A DNA stretch of 35,000 bases from Bigelowiella natans CCMP2755 (taxonomy: Eukaryota; Cercozoa; Chlorarachniophyceae), in assembly GCA_000320545.1 (NCBI GenBank), contig ADNK01000823.1, positions 1 through 35,000 of the forward strand, written 5' to 3'. Positions 20,931-32,951 of the stretch are shown here, one piece after another; the stretch's first letter is position 1, and every line of letters begins with the position of its first letter. Below the pieces are notes generated by a model, which was not told the origin of the DNA, did no database searches, and saw only the letters and a list, made by a program, of their open reading frames with translations. The position numbers and the translations under genes are program-made.

Positions 20931-23900
20931 TTCACCTGATCTATGATCGGGTTCTTGCTCCTAAGACGCTGTCGGCTCTTGGGGATGAAGACCTTCCTCT
21001 TCAATGCGGCCTTCATCGCGCTGCTACTACGGTTAGATAGAACGGACGCAAATTTCGCCGCGTTCGTCGTTGTCCTCTTCCTTTTGTTGGTGCTGCCGCT
21101 GGTGCTATTGCTCTCCCGCTGTTGTTCCTCTTGCTGCTGCTGAATCATAATACATATGTGAAGATATACGCATTCCAAGAGGCTCCGCGTGTGAGCAGGG
21201 CCGGTCGCCGTGCTGATGCCCCTCTTCTCCTTTTCTCCTCCCCCTTGCTCCTCCTCCTCCTCCTCCTCCTCCTCCTTGACGACTCTGCTTCCATCAACCA
21301 CCCTGCCACTACTACCACTACTACTCTGTTTCTGCTGTTTCCCGTCGCTATTTCTCTTCTTGTTGCTGTTCTTCTTTTCATTACAGTTCTCGTCACTGCC
21401 AGTTGTCCCCCCCCCTCTCTCTGAAGAAGGCAGCAGACCAGGCAGAAGACCTGTTTTGCCAAAGTCGCCAACACATTCTAAGTCGGCGTAGTCCCACATC
21501 ATCATCATTATATCATCCTGAGCCTCATCGAGCTCCTGCTTCTTGCCCCTACTCCTCCTCCTCTTCCTCTTCTTTTTCTTCCTCTTCCTTGAGGAGGGGG
21601 ATGAGGAGGAGGAGGTCCCTCTTTTACCAGTGTTTGCTCCTGCTGCCGCAAATACCGTTCCAAGCTGCGCGAGCAGCTGCTGCCATACAGCCTCGAATCG
21701 CTCCTGTTGATAACGCACACGCGCCATCATGTTTCGATGATGGGTAGAGGCGGCGAGGAGCCCCCCCTCCCCGCTTTGCAGTAAGCTGAAGACCGCAAAG
21801 CAGGAGAGCAAGCCGGTTGCGAGCTCCGTCTCCATGCGCACCAGCTTTGGGTTTCGAATGTGCCGACGACGACGGCGACGATGAGGAGGGGGAGAAGGAG
21901 ACGCCTTTCCTCCTTCTCCTCCTCGATGAGATCCCCTCTTCCGCCTACCACTACTTCTACTGCTACTTCTACTGCTACTACTACTACTACTACTAGTAAT
22001 GCTATCAGTAGTTGGAGTGGTGCTGGCTATTGCGCTTGAGAGGCCACGAACATGGCGGTGCAGCAGCGTCGTGAACGAGCATGCACAACTATACAACGCA
22101 GAGAGCGCCTTAATGCTGCCCGCCACGATTCTTCTTCGATCGCCGATGCCAATGGAGGACAGCGACAACGACGGGTTATTATTATTATTATTATTATTAT
22201 TATTGCTTCCCTTCTTCGGCCTTCCTCTCCTCCTCCTGTTTCTGCCTCCGCCCCCATCATCCAAATAATAGTTGTCTCCATCGTAGCTGCTGCTGGGACG
22301 AAGGAGGAGGAGGAGAAGTCTTCGCGCCTGAATCGATGCCTGGCCTAACACGCGCGCGTAGATTTGAAGAGGGCTGCGGTCTACTCGTCTCTGCTGCTGC
22401 TGCTGCTGCTGCTGCTTCTTCTTCTTCTTCTTCTTCTGGGTTTGTGGGGTATTGTTGGTGCACAACGCTCCTGTAGCTTTCTCCTCTTTCTTTCCTGCTA
22501 CCACCGACGATGATATAACGATTTCGACCTTCTTCCTCAGGTCTTGTTTGATATTGCTACTACTGCCACTGCCGCTGCGCTGCTGCTGATCCTCACGAGA
22601 TGGTGGTAATTTGGTGAAATTGCACCCACAAGTAGTGCAAATGAGCAGCCCGCTCCTCTCCTTTCCACAAGCAGGGCAGAAATCGGGAAGAAGAATGCGT
22701 TGTTTAGGGAGGGGTTCCACCTCTGTTCCTTCCCCTCCTCCTTCTCCTTTCTGCAGCACCAGCTGCTGCTTTGAGCACATCATCGTTGTGCTTCTTTCAT
22801 CATCGTCGTTGGCGACGTCATCAGCTTTCGATACAGCTGCTTCTTCTCTCGCCCTCCTTGTTTTCTCAGCCGTCGTCGTCGTCGTCGTTTTGGTTCTCCT
22901 TCGCCTTTTGACCGCTGGTATCATTTGTTTCGTAAGCTTTTCGGGCTGCTGCTGCTGCTGCTGCCTCTTCGTTTTCCTAGTTTTCTGCTGCATCTTGTCT
23001 TTCACCCGAATCGTTTGCCACGTGCCTACCCCCTTTCCTTTACCCTCCTTCGTCGTTTTCTTCCCCTTCATCTTCTTCTTCTTCTTCGCCGCCGCTGCTG
23101 CTGCTGCTGCCGCCGCTACTGCTGCTATCATTCCTTTGGTGCTCTGCTTCTTGTTCTTCGTCTTCCTACTCGTCTTCGGGCTCTTGGAGGGGGATGGTGA
23201 CGACGGCAACGAAGGTGGTGGAATTTGAACGACCGTGTTTTTACGGAATCGAGAAGCGGGTCTGATCTTACCCCACTTGGCGGTGTTGGCCACGATGAAC
23301 GCCTCCACGCTGCACTCGAATCTCTTGGCGATGGCCCTCGGAGTCTCGTTCTCCTTGCAGGTGGTGTAGTACTGAAGCTGCTGCTGCTGCTGCTGCTGCT
23401 GCTTGCGAGGACGTCCTCGAGTGCGTCGTCGTCTACCTCTGCGGCTATTACTCTGGCCAACATCGGGAACGTTGATACCCACCCGCTCTTCTACTTTTTC
23501 TTCTTCTTTCCCCCCCTCCTCCTCCTCCTCCTCGTCCTCCTCTTCTCCAGTTGTAGTAGTAGTAGTTGTTGTGGTAGCATCAGTGATCAGAGTCTTAACC
23601 TCCTTCTCATCATGCCCCTTCTTCTTCTCATCACCGTAGCCGTGTGCTAGGGAAGGGGAAGAAGGAGAAGAAGAAGAAGAAGAAGAGCCGGGTGGTGCTC
23701 GAGGCTCAGGGGGCGGCATGATCATCATCTTCTTGGCCCCATCATCATCACCACCACCACCACCATCGCAATCATCATCCGTTACCCTCTCGTCCTTGCC
23801 GTCTTCTTCTATTATAACCTCCATCATCATCAGCTTCTGTTGTTGCTGCAAGGCTATTGGATGTGCTTGGAGCTCTGCTGCATCTTTTACACAATCGGCT

Positions 23901-25628
23901 GAGATGGAAGAAAGAAGCACTTTCATCTCACCGAGCCCCTCCACCATCGCGACGCCATAGCAATCTGGCTCAAACCATACGGTAGGGGCAGCGGCGTTTC
24001 TTTTCTTCTTCTTCTTGTTCTTGTTCTTCCTGTTGTTGTTCTTGTTCTTTTTGCCTGAATGGCCGTCACATCGATCGTCGTCGTCGCTGCTATCGTCCCA
24101 GGGGAAGAAACGCTCCTTTGTAGCGGTCCCTGCCTTTCCCCTCTGGTGCTCTTTTGATCGAGGTGGTGAAGAGAGGCCTTTCATTCGGATTTGTTGTTTC
24201 GAATCAACCTGCTGCTGCTGCTGCCTCTTTTGTCCTTTCCGTGCGTCATGATGGTCGTCGTTGCCGTCGTCTTCACCAAGACATTGCTCAAACATCCGTG
24301 CAATGAGTGACAACTGAGAGGGAAGATGATGATAACAATGATAAGAATAATGATGCAATCAAACTAAGGAAAGAGTGAGATGCACGCCGCAAACACGACA
24401 ACCCGATCCCCCCCCCCCCTCTCCCTGTCCCTCCCCCTCCTTTCTTTCTTCGCCCCACCTTGTGTACGGAAGGCACCAAGCGCAGACATACCCTGAGGAA
24501 CCGGGAGACGACGTATCGATGTTTAATGCGAAACTCCTGCAGCATCCAAACCAGTCCGCAGCAGATCGCCTTACCTTGTCGCGGCGTCAGGTTCCCCTCC
24601 CACTCCCGGTACCGACTTGCTTTCAGACGCTGCTGCACCTCGTAAGGGGAGAGGTCATAGGCGGGAGAACGAGCAAGGGAAGGGGTGGGAGGAGGAGGAG
24701 GAGGAGAAAAGCTCCGCCGGTGCTGCCAATTTAGCGTGAGGTCGTCGAGGAGACTGATGAAGGCCTTCATCATAGGGAGTGTTGTTCCGTCGGCCATTTC
24801 GGATTTCAGCTGCTCAACCACGTACACAGCGAGAGAGCCTGTGCTGCTGCTACTGCTGCTACTGCTAAGGTCACACCACTTCACCGAGGAGGGCAGCTGC
24901 AGTCCCCCGAACAACGACAAAGAAGGCTGCTGCTGCTGCTGTTTGTGACTGTGCGCGGTGGCCACAGAGTTGTTCCTCTCCCTCCTCATCCTCCCCCCCC
25001 TCCTCCTCGTCGTCGTCTTCGTGATGTAGTCACCAATCAGGCGGGAGAGGAGTCCCCAGGCCTTAGCCCTGACGACGTGGATGATGGATAGATACTGGAC
25101 GGGATTTGTGTACTCGACGGCCAGGTTGTGCACGGGGGTGGCAGCGACAGGAAGCTGCGATCTGACGCGGGCTCTTATGCTTGTCGCGAGTTGCCTTATC
25201 AAAGACTGGTGGTCATAGCTCAACCAGAGACCTCGCCCACGGAGCCGCCTCTCGCTCTCCGCTTGCTCCCTAGCGCGACTTCTTCTTCTTCGCTGCTGGG
25301 AGGAGGGGGTCTCCAAGGATGGTGACGACGACGACGATGATGAAGAGGAGTAACCGAAAGAGGAGGAGGAGGAGGAGGAGGAGGAGGAAGAAGACGACGA
25401 CTGTGGAAGGCAAGACGACGGGTATATGATTAGAGATGATCGGTAAAGGGGAATCAATCGTCGAAGGGCTTTGACTAAATTCGTGATGTGAGTACAATCA
25501 TTCTCCTTACTACGACGACGAAAAACGAATGCATGGGCACTGGTGTTTGTTGTTGTTGTAGTAGTGATGTTAAAAAGTAAAAAGAGCTACATTGATTGTC
25601 TTCCATGTTGTCCAATTCGTTTAATTGT

Positions 25629-25663
<35 letters not shown>

Positions 25664-25668
25664 CCTCT

Positions 25669-25710
<42 letters not shown>

Positions 25711-28700
25711 TACATGTAAGTAGGACGTACATCATCGCTGTCTCCGTCGCTATGACTGTGCTCTTTTCCTCCTTCTCCTTGCTTCTTCCCATTGTGTTTA
25801 CTCTTTCCTCCTGTCGCTGTTGAGGACTCTTCTTCGCTGCTGCTGCTGCTGCTGCTACTACTGCTGCAATCGTCGGCATCATCTTCAGCTTCTCCGGCTG
25901 CTGCTTTAGAGAGCTGTGTTCTCTTCTTCCTCCTCCTCCTCCTCTTCTTCTTCTTTTTCCCACGTGCAGCACCATCCCCACCACCTCTACTACCGTCATC
26001 AGCAGCTGGTAGCGGGGGGGCAGTGAGCGCAAGAAAGTCCAGCACGGCTCTGACGGCCCTTCTCACATCATCGTCAGCATCATCATCGTAAGCAGCAGCA
26101 GTAGTAGTAGTGGTAGTAGTATTTGGATGCTGCTGGTGCTGCTGCCTTTTGGATGTTTTCAATGATGAAGAAGACGACGAAGAAGACGAGGAAGAAGAGG
26201 CCGTGATGCTGTTGCTGTTGTTGTTGTTGTTGTTGTTGTTGGCGTCGCTCGAGGGATGATGAACTTCGGATGAGAATAATAACAATGTGGTGGTGAGATC
26301 GTCGTCGCCGTCGTCGTCCTCACCTATTGAATACTCATCCCCACCTCCTCCCTTCTCATTGCTGCTGCTGCTGCTGCTGCTGCTAATGTCTCCAAAGCGA
26401 TCGATAAGTAGGTCGAGAATGTGCTCAACGGCCTGCAGAGAGAGGGCCGTTCTTCTGGGCTTTTTCCTCCTCTTCCCATCATCATCATCATCTACAACAT
26501 CATCATCATCATCTTTGGCCGTGCTGCTGCATTTGCTTCTTCTCATGCCACTCTCGTCGTCATCATCACCACCCCCTTCCTCCCGCAAGCTGGCTCGGTG
26601 CGGGGCGCGACGGCGGAAGGGCTGCACACGTCGTTTGAAGCCGACACCGTTCGGGTCATCGCAGCCGTCGTTACCGATAAGAGGACCATGCGCTAATGAG
26701 TAATTAAAACCTTCCAGCAAGGTGAGGAGAGCCGGTTTCTCCAGCGAAAGGCCGCGGCAGCTGAAGCCAGGCAATGAGCTTTCCAGGATCTCTGCGACCA
26801 TTTGTTCTTGCTGCTCGTCGTCGCCATCGTCGTTGTCTCCATCGTCGTCGGCGGTCGCGACGGCTCGAGGAATGGCGGCAGAGAGATTCTTCATCAACGT
26901 GCAAAGCTCAAACATGCAGGTTGTTGCTCCAAGAACCTCGACCGCGGAGGACAGGGAGGAGGAGGATGGCGATTCTGCTGCCTCTGAAGCTGCTGCTTTG
27001 CCGTTGCTTCTTTCGCACACACTTGACGGAACGCTGCTGGCATTTCCTGGATGTAGTGCTTGTGATAGCGACGATGATGAAGGAGGAGAGGTGGTCTTCT
27101 TGTTATCGTCGTCGTTGTTGTTCGTCGTTTCGGCGCAATCCATTTTCATGTCATGAGCAGCAGCATCGGTCGTCGTTGTCGTCTTCGTCGCCATGATCGT
27201 GTTGGTAGTCTCAGGAGGTAAATGAACGCCCATCTTGCGGGCATCCTTGTGCAATTGCTGAAGCTTCTTCCACCCCCTTACCCGCGTCGGCTTCTTCTTC
27301 TCCGTAACTGCCTTCCCGCCCCCTGTGTTATATCCTTTCTCATCTGTGTAATAAGAAGCGGGTGGGGAAGAGATTGCCGCCGATTCCTCCACCGCACCAT
27401 TCCCCATCGTGTTGTTGTTGTTGTTGTTGCTGCTGCTACTGCCATCAACACCATCATCATTGTTGTTGCCATTGTCCTTTCTGAGAATGAAATCGAGGAT
27501 GGATACGACGAGGGGGCCCTCCCGGAGGAAGTGTGAAATAGCGAGGTAGTAGAGAGGGATGAGCAGGGCAAGGCGCGCTGACAGCGCAACCTGCCTCTTT
27601 ATCCCCCGCCACGCTCCTCCTCCTCCTCCTCCTCCTTCCTCCTCCTCCTCCTCTTCGTCTTCGAGATTGCTTGGCAGTAGCAAGCCGAGCATGCGAAGGG
27701 TGTTGCGAACGGGGTCATCATCGCTATCGCCGTTGTATTCGTCGTGACGCCGCCGCCGGCGACGACGATGGTGATGATGATCGCTGCCGGCGAGCGTCCT
27801 CCTCTTCCGCCCCTCTACACAACGTCGCAGTAGCTCCGTGATCGACGCCGGGTGTTGGGGTGGGGGGTGAGAAAGGGCTTGAGGGGAAGTGCCTTCACCA
27901 TAGTTGCCGTGCTGCTGCTGCTGCTGCTGGTGATGGTGGTGATGAGGATGATGAGGATGATGAGTTGTCGCAATGGTGGCTAGGCAGAAACTACTGCTAT
28001 TGCTGTTGCCTGACAAGGCACTGGCGGTGAGGAAGCCATGCAGGGTATTTATTGATGCTGCTGCTGATGATGATGCTGCTGATGATGATGATGATGCAGC
28101 ACAGCGTAGTACGGAAGCTGGGATCAGGTCGAGAATGACAGCAATAACCGTTTGGAGAGACGATAAAGATGATGATGATGATGATGATGATGGTGGGGCC
28201 TGGTGCTGCGGCGACGAGAATGAGGGAGCATGAATAGAAGGAGTGGGAGCGAAGGAGATGGAAGATGACGAGGAAGAGGGAATACCATTCATCGTTGCCG
28301 CTGCTACCGCTGTTTCAAGCGACCAGATTGCATGCAGCAGAACCGAGGGATCTTCGCGCAGGATGAGCCGTCCGCTATCCACCTTATAACACCGACGAAG
28401 AAAGTTGCTTGTGATTCCCTTCTTCCACGACCAAGTGCGCCACCCTCCCCGTAAATGCTGCTGGTGGTGGTGTTGTTGCGTGCGCCATGGCATTGCCGCC
28501 TCCTGGGTTTTGTCTGCCCACCTCCCCATCTCCATTTTGCTGCTGCTCCCCCTCCTCCCTTTCTTGCTACTACGACTATCATCATCAGAGAACCGCCTCT
28601 TTGCTCCCCACTCCTCTCCGCTTCCTCCTCCTCCTCCTCGTCGTCTCCTCCTCTGGTCAATGAGTTTCTTCTCCCTCTCGTCCTCCTCTTCGAGGTGGGA

Positions 28701-28812
28701 GAGTCGGCCGCACACAATGCTCCTTAGCCATCGGATGGTGTCCCAGCTGATGATCACTCTAGAGCTGCATATTGCCGCAGTACGACGCGTTGTTGGAAGT
28801 CCCTCCTTATTA

Positions 28813-28848
<36 letters not shown>

Positions 28849-30654
28849 TCATTATTCTTCCGGAGCAGGAGCAGCCTATGCTGCAGCAAGCACATCCTCG
28901 CAAGCCTCATCAGCAGCCGTGTGCGCACAGGCACCTGGAAGGCAAACGCGGGGCGGAGCGCCACCCGGAGGTCCGCCTCCCGGTCGCTGTTCGCGGCGAG
29001 CCGCGCCATACAGAGCATCTCGCACAGACCCAGGATGGCAAGCGGCCGCTTCGGCGGATGGCGGAGCATTTTCAAGTGGGCCGTGTACGCCGCGTCGTAG
29101 AACCCCGTGCTGACACGCGCCAGGGGGAGGAGAGCTCTGATGGACGCTCTGGCGGCCCCGTGGGACATGGATGATGAGGTTGACAAGAGGAAGGACTTCA
29201 CCTGCGGCAAACACCTCGCGACCAGGTGAGCGTGGCGCCGCACCAGCAGAGACAAGGCTTCGCAGTAGTTACGGTGCAAGCGAGGGGGGAGGGCATCCTG
29301 GAGAGCACTAAGAATGGACCCAACGACGGCCCGCCTACCACCACCCCCGCTGTTAATATTATTGTTATTATTGTTATTGCCTGCTGCTCCGAGCAGGAGT
29401 CGCTCTAGGATGCACATCGCCATCCTTCGGCACCACAACGACGACGAGAGGTGGTAGCAGCTATCGATATTAGTACTAGTACTACTACTACTAGTAGTAG
29501 TATCTCCCGGGAAGGCGGAGAAGGAGCAGGAGGAGGAGTTAACAATCAGACGCTTAGTTCTTGCTGTACGCCTTCTCTTTTTTCTTTTCCTTGCCATTCC
29601 TGTGGCTGCTGCTCCTCGCGGGCGCCTCGATCCGAAGTCGACTGCTACCTCGTCTAATCCCCCCCGCTCCTGTTCTCCAACCTCCTCCTCATCATCCCCC
29701 TCCTCCTCCTCCTCCTCCTCCTCCTCCTCGTCCTCCTCCAACTTGGACAAGGCCATATGGAGGAGAGGGTTGAATCGCTGCTGCTCGAAGCCGTCCACCC
29801 CAATCAACAAGCCCCATGCACGGGAAGCAGTGGCTAGCCCCTCCGACGTGTGCGGTAAGACCTTCCCGAGGTACCGGAACAGTAGAGCGGATGCGGTCTT
29901 CTGCAAAGACTTGACCGTGGAGAGGAGGAGTAGGAGATTAAGATTCACAGCAAGCTGATGCTCAGTCAATAGTGAAGGTGAAGGAGGGCAAAGGGAAGTG
30001 CTTTCTTCTTCATTATCATCATCATCCTCTTCTTTTCCTAGCACCAGAGGGGCAGTAGTAGTAGTAGTAGTAGTAGTAGTAGGAGCTGAGGCACCGCTAT
30101 CGCCCTGAGCATCACCACAACAACCAGAATCGCTCGCACCCCCCTCCTTTCCCGTTCCTGCTTTACCAGTGGCCTTCTCTTCCGCCGCCATCGCGGTCGT
30201 CGTCGTCGTCCTCCTCCTCCTCCTCCTCCGCATCATCATGACCTGGGACTCGAAGTAGTGGTAGAGGGCCGCGCAAACCTGAGAGCTATGATCGACCGAG
30301 TGCTGCGTGACGAGAATGGCGTTGGCCAGTGCGCTCCTGGGGCATCGCTCCAAGACGCTCCGGAGGCACTCGATCCACACATTGCCGACGGATGACACTG
30401 CTTCCACCATGCTGCCGTTGGGGGAAGAACAGGAGGAGGGAGAGCAGCCGTTGCCGCCTATGGAATACGTCCACCATGCGTCCTCGTCGCGCCTTTCCTC
30501 GCCCGTATTGATGCTGGACGGGGAGTTGGTGCAGAAGTGCAGCACGTTGCGCGTGAGGCCGACGAATGCCGAATCTGGGAGGATCTTGGAATCTAGTATC
30601 CAGATGATCTTCCTTTGGACACGAAGAGCCTACGTCGTGAGAAGTGCAGAAAGG

Positions 30655-30710
<56 letters not shown>

Positions 30711-31329
30711 AGAACAGGGGAAGAAGCCTGTTAGCTGTAAACAAATTCGTATTTTGCATATTTTTGTGCTCAAAGAATGTGCGTGCGTGAGGAGGAAGAT
30801 GGAGACATTCAGTAAGAAAACAACGCATCACCGCCTCCACCACCATCACAGGTAGTTTTATTATTCTATCATCACCTGGTCTATTGTGAGGGACATCGAG
30901 GAGAGCACAGAGGTTATATTCAGGATGTTGCGAGAATAATACAGGGAGCAAGATGAAGGAGAGGAGGGAGGAGAAGAAGGCTGCTGCTGGTTCTGCTGTG
31001 TAAACCACGGCATCTTGATTATTTCATCGATGCACGTGCGCCGAGACGTTGTCGTCAGCCTATTCGTTGCCTTTTGGTCGCCGCCATGTTGCGATGATGC
31101 TGCAACTTTGTTGTGGCCTCCTCCTCTTCCCCCTCCCCCTCCTCCGTATTCCATATCCATGTCCAGCTCAGACTACGTACGAGAAAAGAAGAAGATGAAG
31201 AAGAAGAAGAAGAAGAAGAAGAAGAAGAATGAGTGTTTGTTTCAGCCGTGCAGGAGCAGGAAGAGGAAGAGGAGTGGCAAGGGTTAGTAGGGAAAACGTA
31301 AGAAAGTGAGAGTAGTAGCCTTAATAGCA

Positions 31330-31400
<71 letters not shown>

Positions 31401-32142
31401 TGGCTGGGCGACTGACTGACCATTGTAAGCGTTATGCCATCAAGGACCGTGGGTATGAGCTCAAACACAGAGCCATCGCCGCCACCTCCATGGTGCTGGT
31501 GACCCTGTTCCCTGCTATCATGCCAGTGGTGTGCAGACGACGAAATGACGTCCTTAACCAACTGCTCTATCTTGCTGAGTCCAGCAGCAGCAGTGTCAAT
31601 GGAAGGTGAAGGATCACTGGAGCCGCTACTGAAGTCCTTCTTATCCTCCTCCTCCTCCTCTGCCCCACCATCTACTCTTCCACTACCATGCCTCAATTGT
31701 AGCCCGTGGATGATGTTCCGCACCAGAATCGACAGGCGTTTATGTCGCTCGCTGTGTATACATTGCAATAAAAGAAATCAGAATCCTTACCACCACCATT
31801 CGCATCCTCCTCCTCCTCCTCCTCCTCCTCCTCCTCCTTGTCATCATCATTATCATCATCATCATTATCATCATCACACTACAGTTGGGCGTTGAATCAA
31901 CCGAGCATGAAGGGATCGATCGAGAGATATGGCCTTGACCACGTGATGCATCTCTGCAAGGCACAGCATCGCTATCCTAGTCTTGAGGGACCCGCTATGG
32001 AACACCCAAATCTGCAGCAGCAGCAGCAGCAGGAGAAGAAGAAGAAGAAGAAGAAGAAGAAGACGGCAAATTCAAGGATGGGAGCGTATTTATTTATCAT
32101 CCCCCATTCATCCCAATACCTCCACCTTTTCGTCTCCCTTTA

Positions 32143-32198
<56 letters not shown>

Positions 32199-32460
32199 TT
32201 ACACACATTTATATATGCGCTTTTACACTTAAGAATGTTGTACGTACCAGGGCGAGTAAGATGGGGGTTTGCGTCTCCTGTATGTTTAGCAGTGGTTTCA
32301 GAAGCGCTATGAGGCTCTGACTGCCACCCCCTCCTCCTCTTCCACAAGCCCGTTCAATGACCTCCCTAATCACAGCCCGCAGCCCATCCTCGTCTGCCAA
32401 TTCAGCTGCTACGGCTTTTAATTTGCGACGGTCGCCAACCTTCCATCCTTCCGTGAGTCG
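20560..32460 (-). CDS. FANCI: FANCI-like Fanconi anaemia protein, expanded, with LysM and zinc ribbon
   Basis: FANCI pairs with FANCD2 as a DNA clamp in interstrand-crosslink repair. Eight exons read on the minus strand: 32248-32460, 31883-31951, 31421-31747, 30876-31172, 25731-30629, 24459-25505, 20936-24313, 20560-20742. Every length is divisible by three and all introns are phase 0, giving about 3,470 codons (human 1,328 residues). Blocks matching FANCI in order include FELIPTVLDGI, NILNITSVLSSM, RKIIWILDSKILPDSAFVGL, NLNLLLLLSTVKSLQKTASA, YCEALSLLVRRHAHLVARCL, LRRCYKVDSGRLILREDPSV, SLIARMFEQCLGEDDGND and the C-terminal NPIIDQ-LPLIVVHTLEYPSL. Between them lie long Ser, Gln, Asn, Thr, acidic and basic runs. 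The first exon with the start codon was not found. The last acceptor (20743-20744) has a weak pyrimidine tract. Family assignment is by remembered alignment, not a search. Confidence 0.78.
20898..20931. repeat. (CAT)n in the last FANCI-like intron
   Basis: Eleven CAT/ATC units directly follow the donor of the intron 20743-20935 (ATG repeats on the gene's strand). Confidence 0.9.
22615..22685 (-). other. Zinc-ribbon-like segment within the FANCI-like protein
   Basis: The translated segment DFCPACGKERSGLLICTTCG has two Cys-x-x-Cys pairs 12 residues apart, followed by a further Cys. It is typical of a four-cysteine zinc ribbon and is flanked by low-complexity Arg/Gln/Ser-rich sequence in the seventh mapped exon. 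Human FANCI has no such element. It might bind nucleic acid or protein, which is inference from the fold class only. Confidence 0.7.
23215..23371 (-). other. LysM-like domain within the FANCI-like protein
   Basis: A segment of about 50 residues begins YYTTCKENETPRAIAKRF and continues with an E-A-F-I-V-A-N-T helix and RFRKNTVVQIP. This is the beta-alpha-alpha-beta pattern of LysM: the E-T-P-x-x-I-A-x-x-F signature, a central Asn, and a final V-x-x-IP strand. It is preceded by a Gln run and followed by a Pro/Ser-Lys stretch. LysM usually binds glycans outside cells, but intracellular eukaryotic LysM-like modules exist. Its presence here is unexpected. Confidence 0.75.
25629..25708. repeat. (CT)n(CA)n compound microsatellite
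   Basis: About 32 bases of CT and about 36 bases of CA occupy much of the 225-nt intron 25506-25730 of the FANCI-like gene. Confidence 0.95.
25731..30629 (-). other. Giant 4,899-nt FANCI exon built on triplet repeats
   Basis: One uninterrupted exon of 1,633 codons. Conserved solenoid helices occupy limited islands (about 30629-30525, 29980-29740, 29280-29000, 28400-28300). The rest is dominated by triplet runs coding Ser, Asn, Asp/Glu, Thr, Gln, His or Arg. All repeats stay in frame over nearly 5 kb, which indicates coding selection rather than chance. On the opposite strand the same DNA gives long Leu/Ser/Pro frames that I treat as shadows. Confidence 0.8.
30654..30706. repeat. (GA)n microsatellite
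   Basis: About 50 bases of GA on the plus strand. On the gene's strand it is a CT tract that ends about 25 bases before the acceptor of the FANCI-like intron 30630-30875. Confidence 0.95.
31191..31229. repeat. (GAA)n repeat near a splice acceptor
   Basis: GAA/AAG triplets on the plus strand form a TTC-rich pyrimidine tract upstream of the acceptor at 31173 on the FANCI-like gene's strand. Confidence 0.9.
31336..31396. repeat. (CA)n(TA)n compound microsatellite
   Basis: CA repeats pass into TA repeats immediately after the donor side of the FANCI-like intron 31173-31420. An alternative donor at 31396 would lie at the edge of this repeat. Confidence 0.95.
31804..31877. repeat. (CCT)n plus (CAT)n compound repeat
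   Basis: Two triplet runs fill more than half of the 135-nt FANCI-like intron 31748-31882. Confidence 0.9.
32016..32198. repeat. (CAG)n(GAA)n and (CA)n repeats
   Basis: A CAG/GAA block (32016-32062) and about 55 bases of CA repeat (32143-32198) lie in the FANCI-like intron 31952-32247. Confidence 0.95.
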
Positions 32461-32938
32461 CTGTGAGGAAGGGGGGTGGAGAAGACATCTCACTTCAGTG
32501 ATGGAAGGTAATTACTTCTCTTAGAGAATGCAAGCTTGTGTTGATGCGGTGGATGGCATAGCACACAAAGCCGCCGATTCATCGGATGTAGTGCACGCGT
32601 CCAGCGTGCTAGCACGCTCGCGTGCCCGCACCCAGCCCGCTTCCCAAATTCCCGTCGTAAGCTACGAGCTCTATCCTTACCTGGCAAAGTTGCTTCCCAT
32701 AGACTCTGGAATTTCCATCGCCTCCGTCCCCGTGCAAGGGGTCGGGGTTTCGGGTAAAACTTCTCATAGCCAGGGCGCCATTTGGTAGCGCGTCGTATGA
32801 GACTTAAGTGTACTAAATCACATCCACGATTTGTCCGAAACATATGCGGTTTTTGGTCAAAATGAGCCTAACCATAATGTCTCAGATTCCTGTTTATCCC
32901 GATCTGGGGACCGTTGAAAGCCGACGGGTTCAAATTTG

Positions 32939-32951
32939 TTTCCCGCCAAAA
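32939..32951. promoter_or_regulatory. E2F/DP-type binding element
   Basis: TTTCCCGCCAAAA matches the E2F consensus on both half-sites, with a CCCGCC core between a T-tract and an A-tract. It lies about 480 bp upstream of the first mapped FANCI-like exon and about 510 bp upstream of the UTP4-like start. E2F commonly drives S-phase and DNA-repair genes in animals and plants. Use here is inference. Confidence 0.5.

Noticed and set aside
20943-30303. Many plus-strand frames rich in Leu, Ser, Pro and Cys opposite the FANCI-like gene
   Set aside because: They are shadows of triplet-repeat coding DNA on the minus strand; none shows a conserved motif.
32108-32347. Cys-Val repeat frame near the FANCI-like N-terminal exon
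   Set aside because: It is translation of an intronic CA microsatellite.
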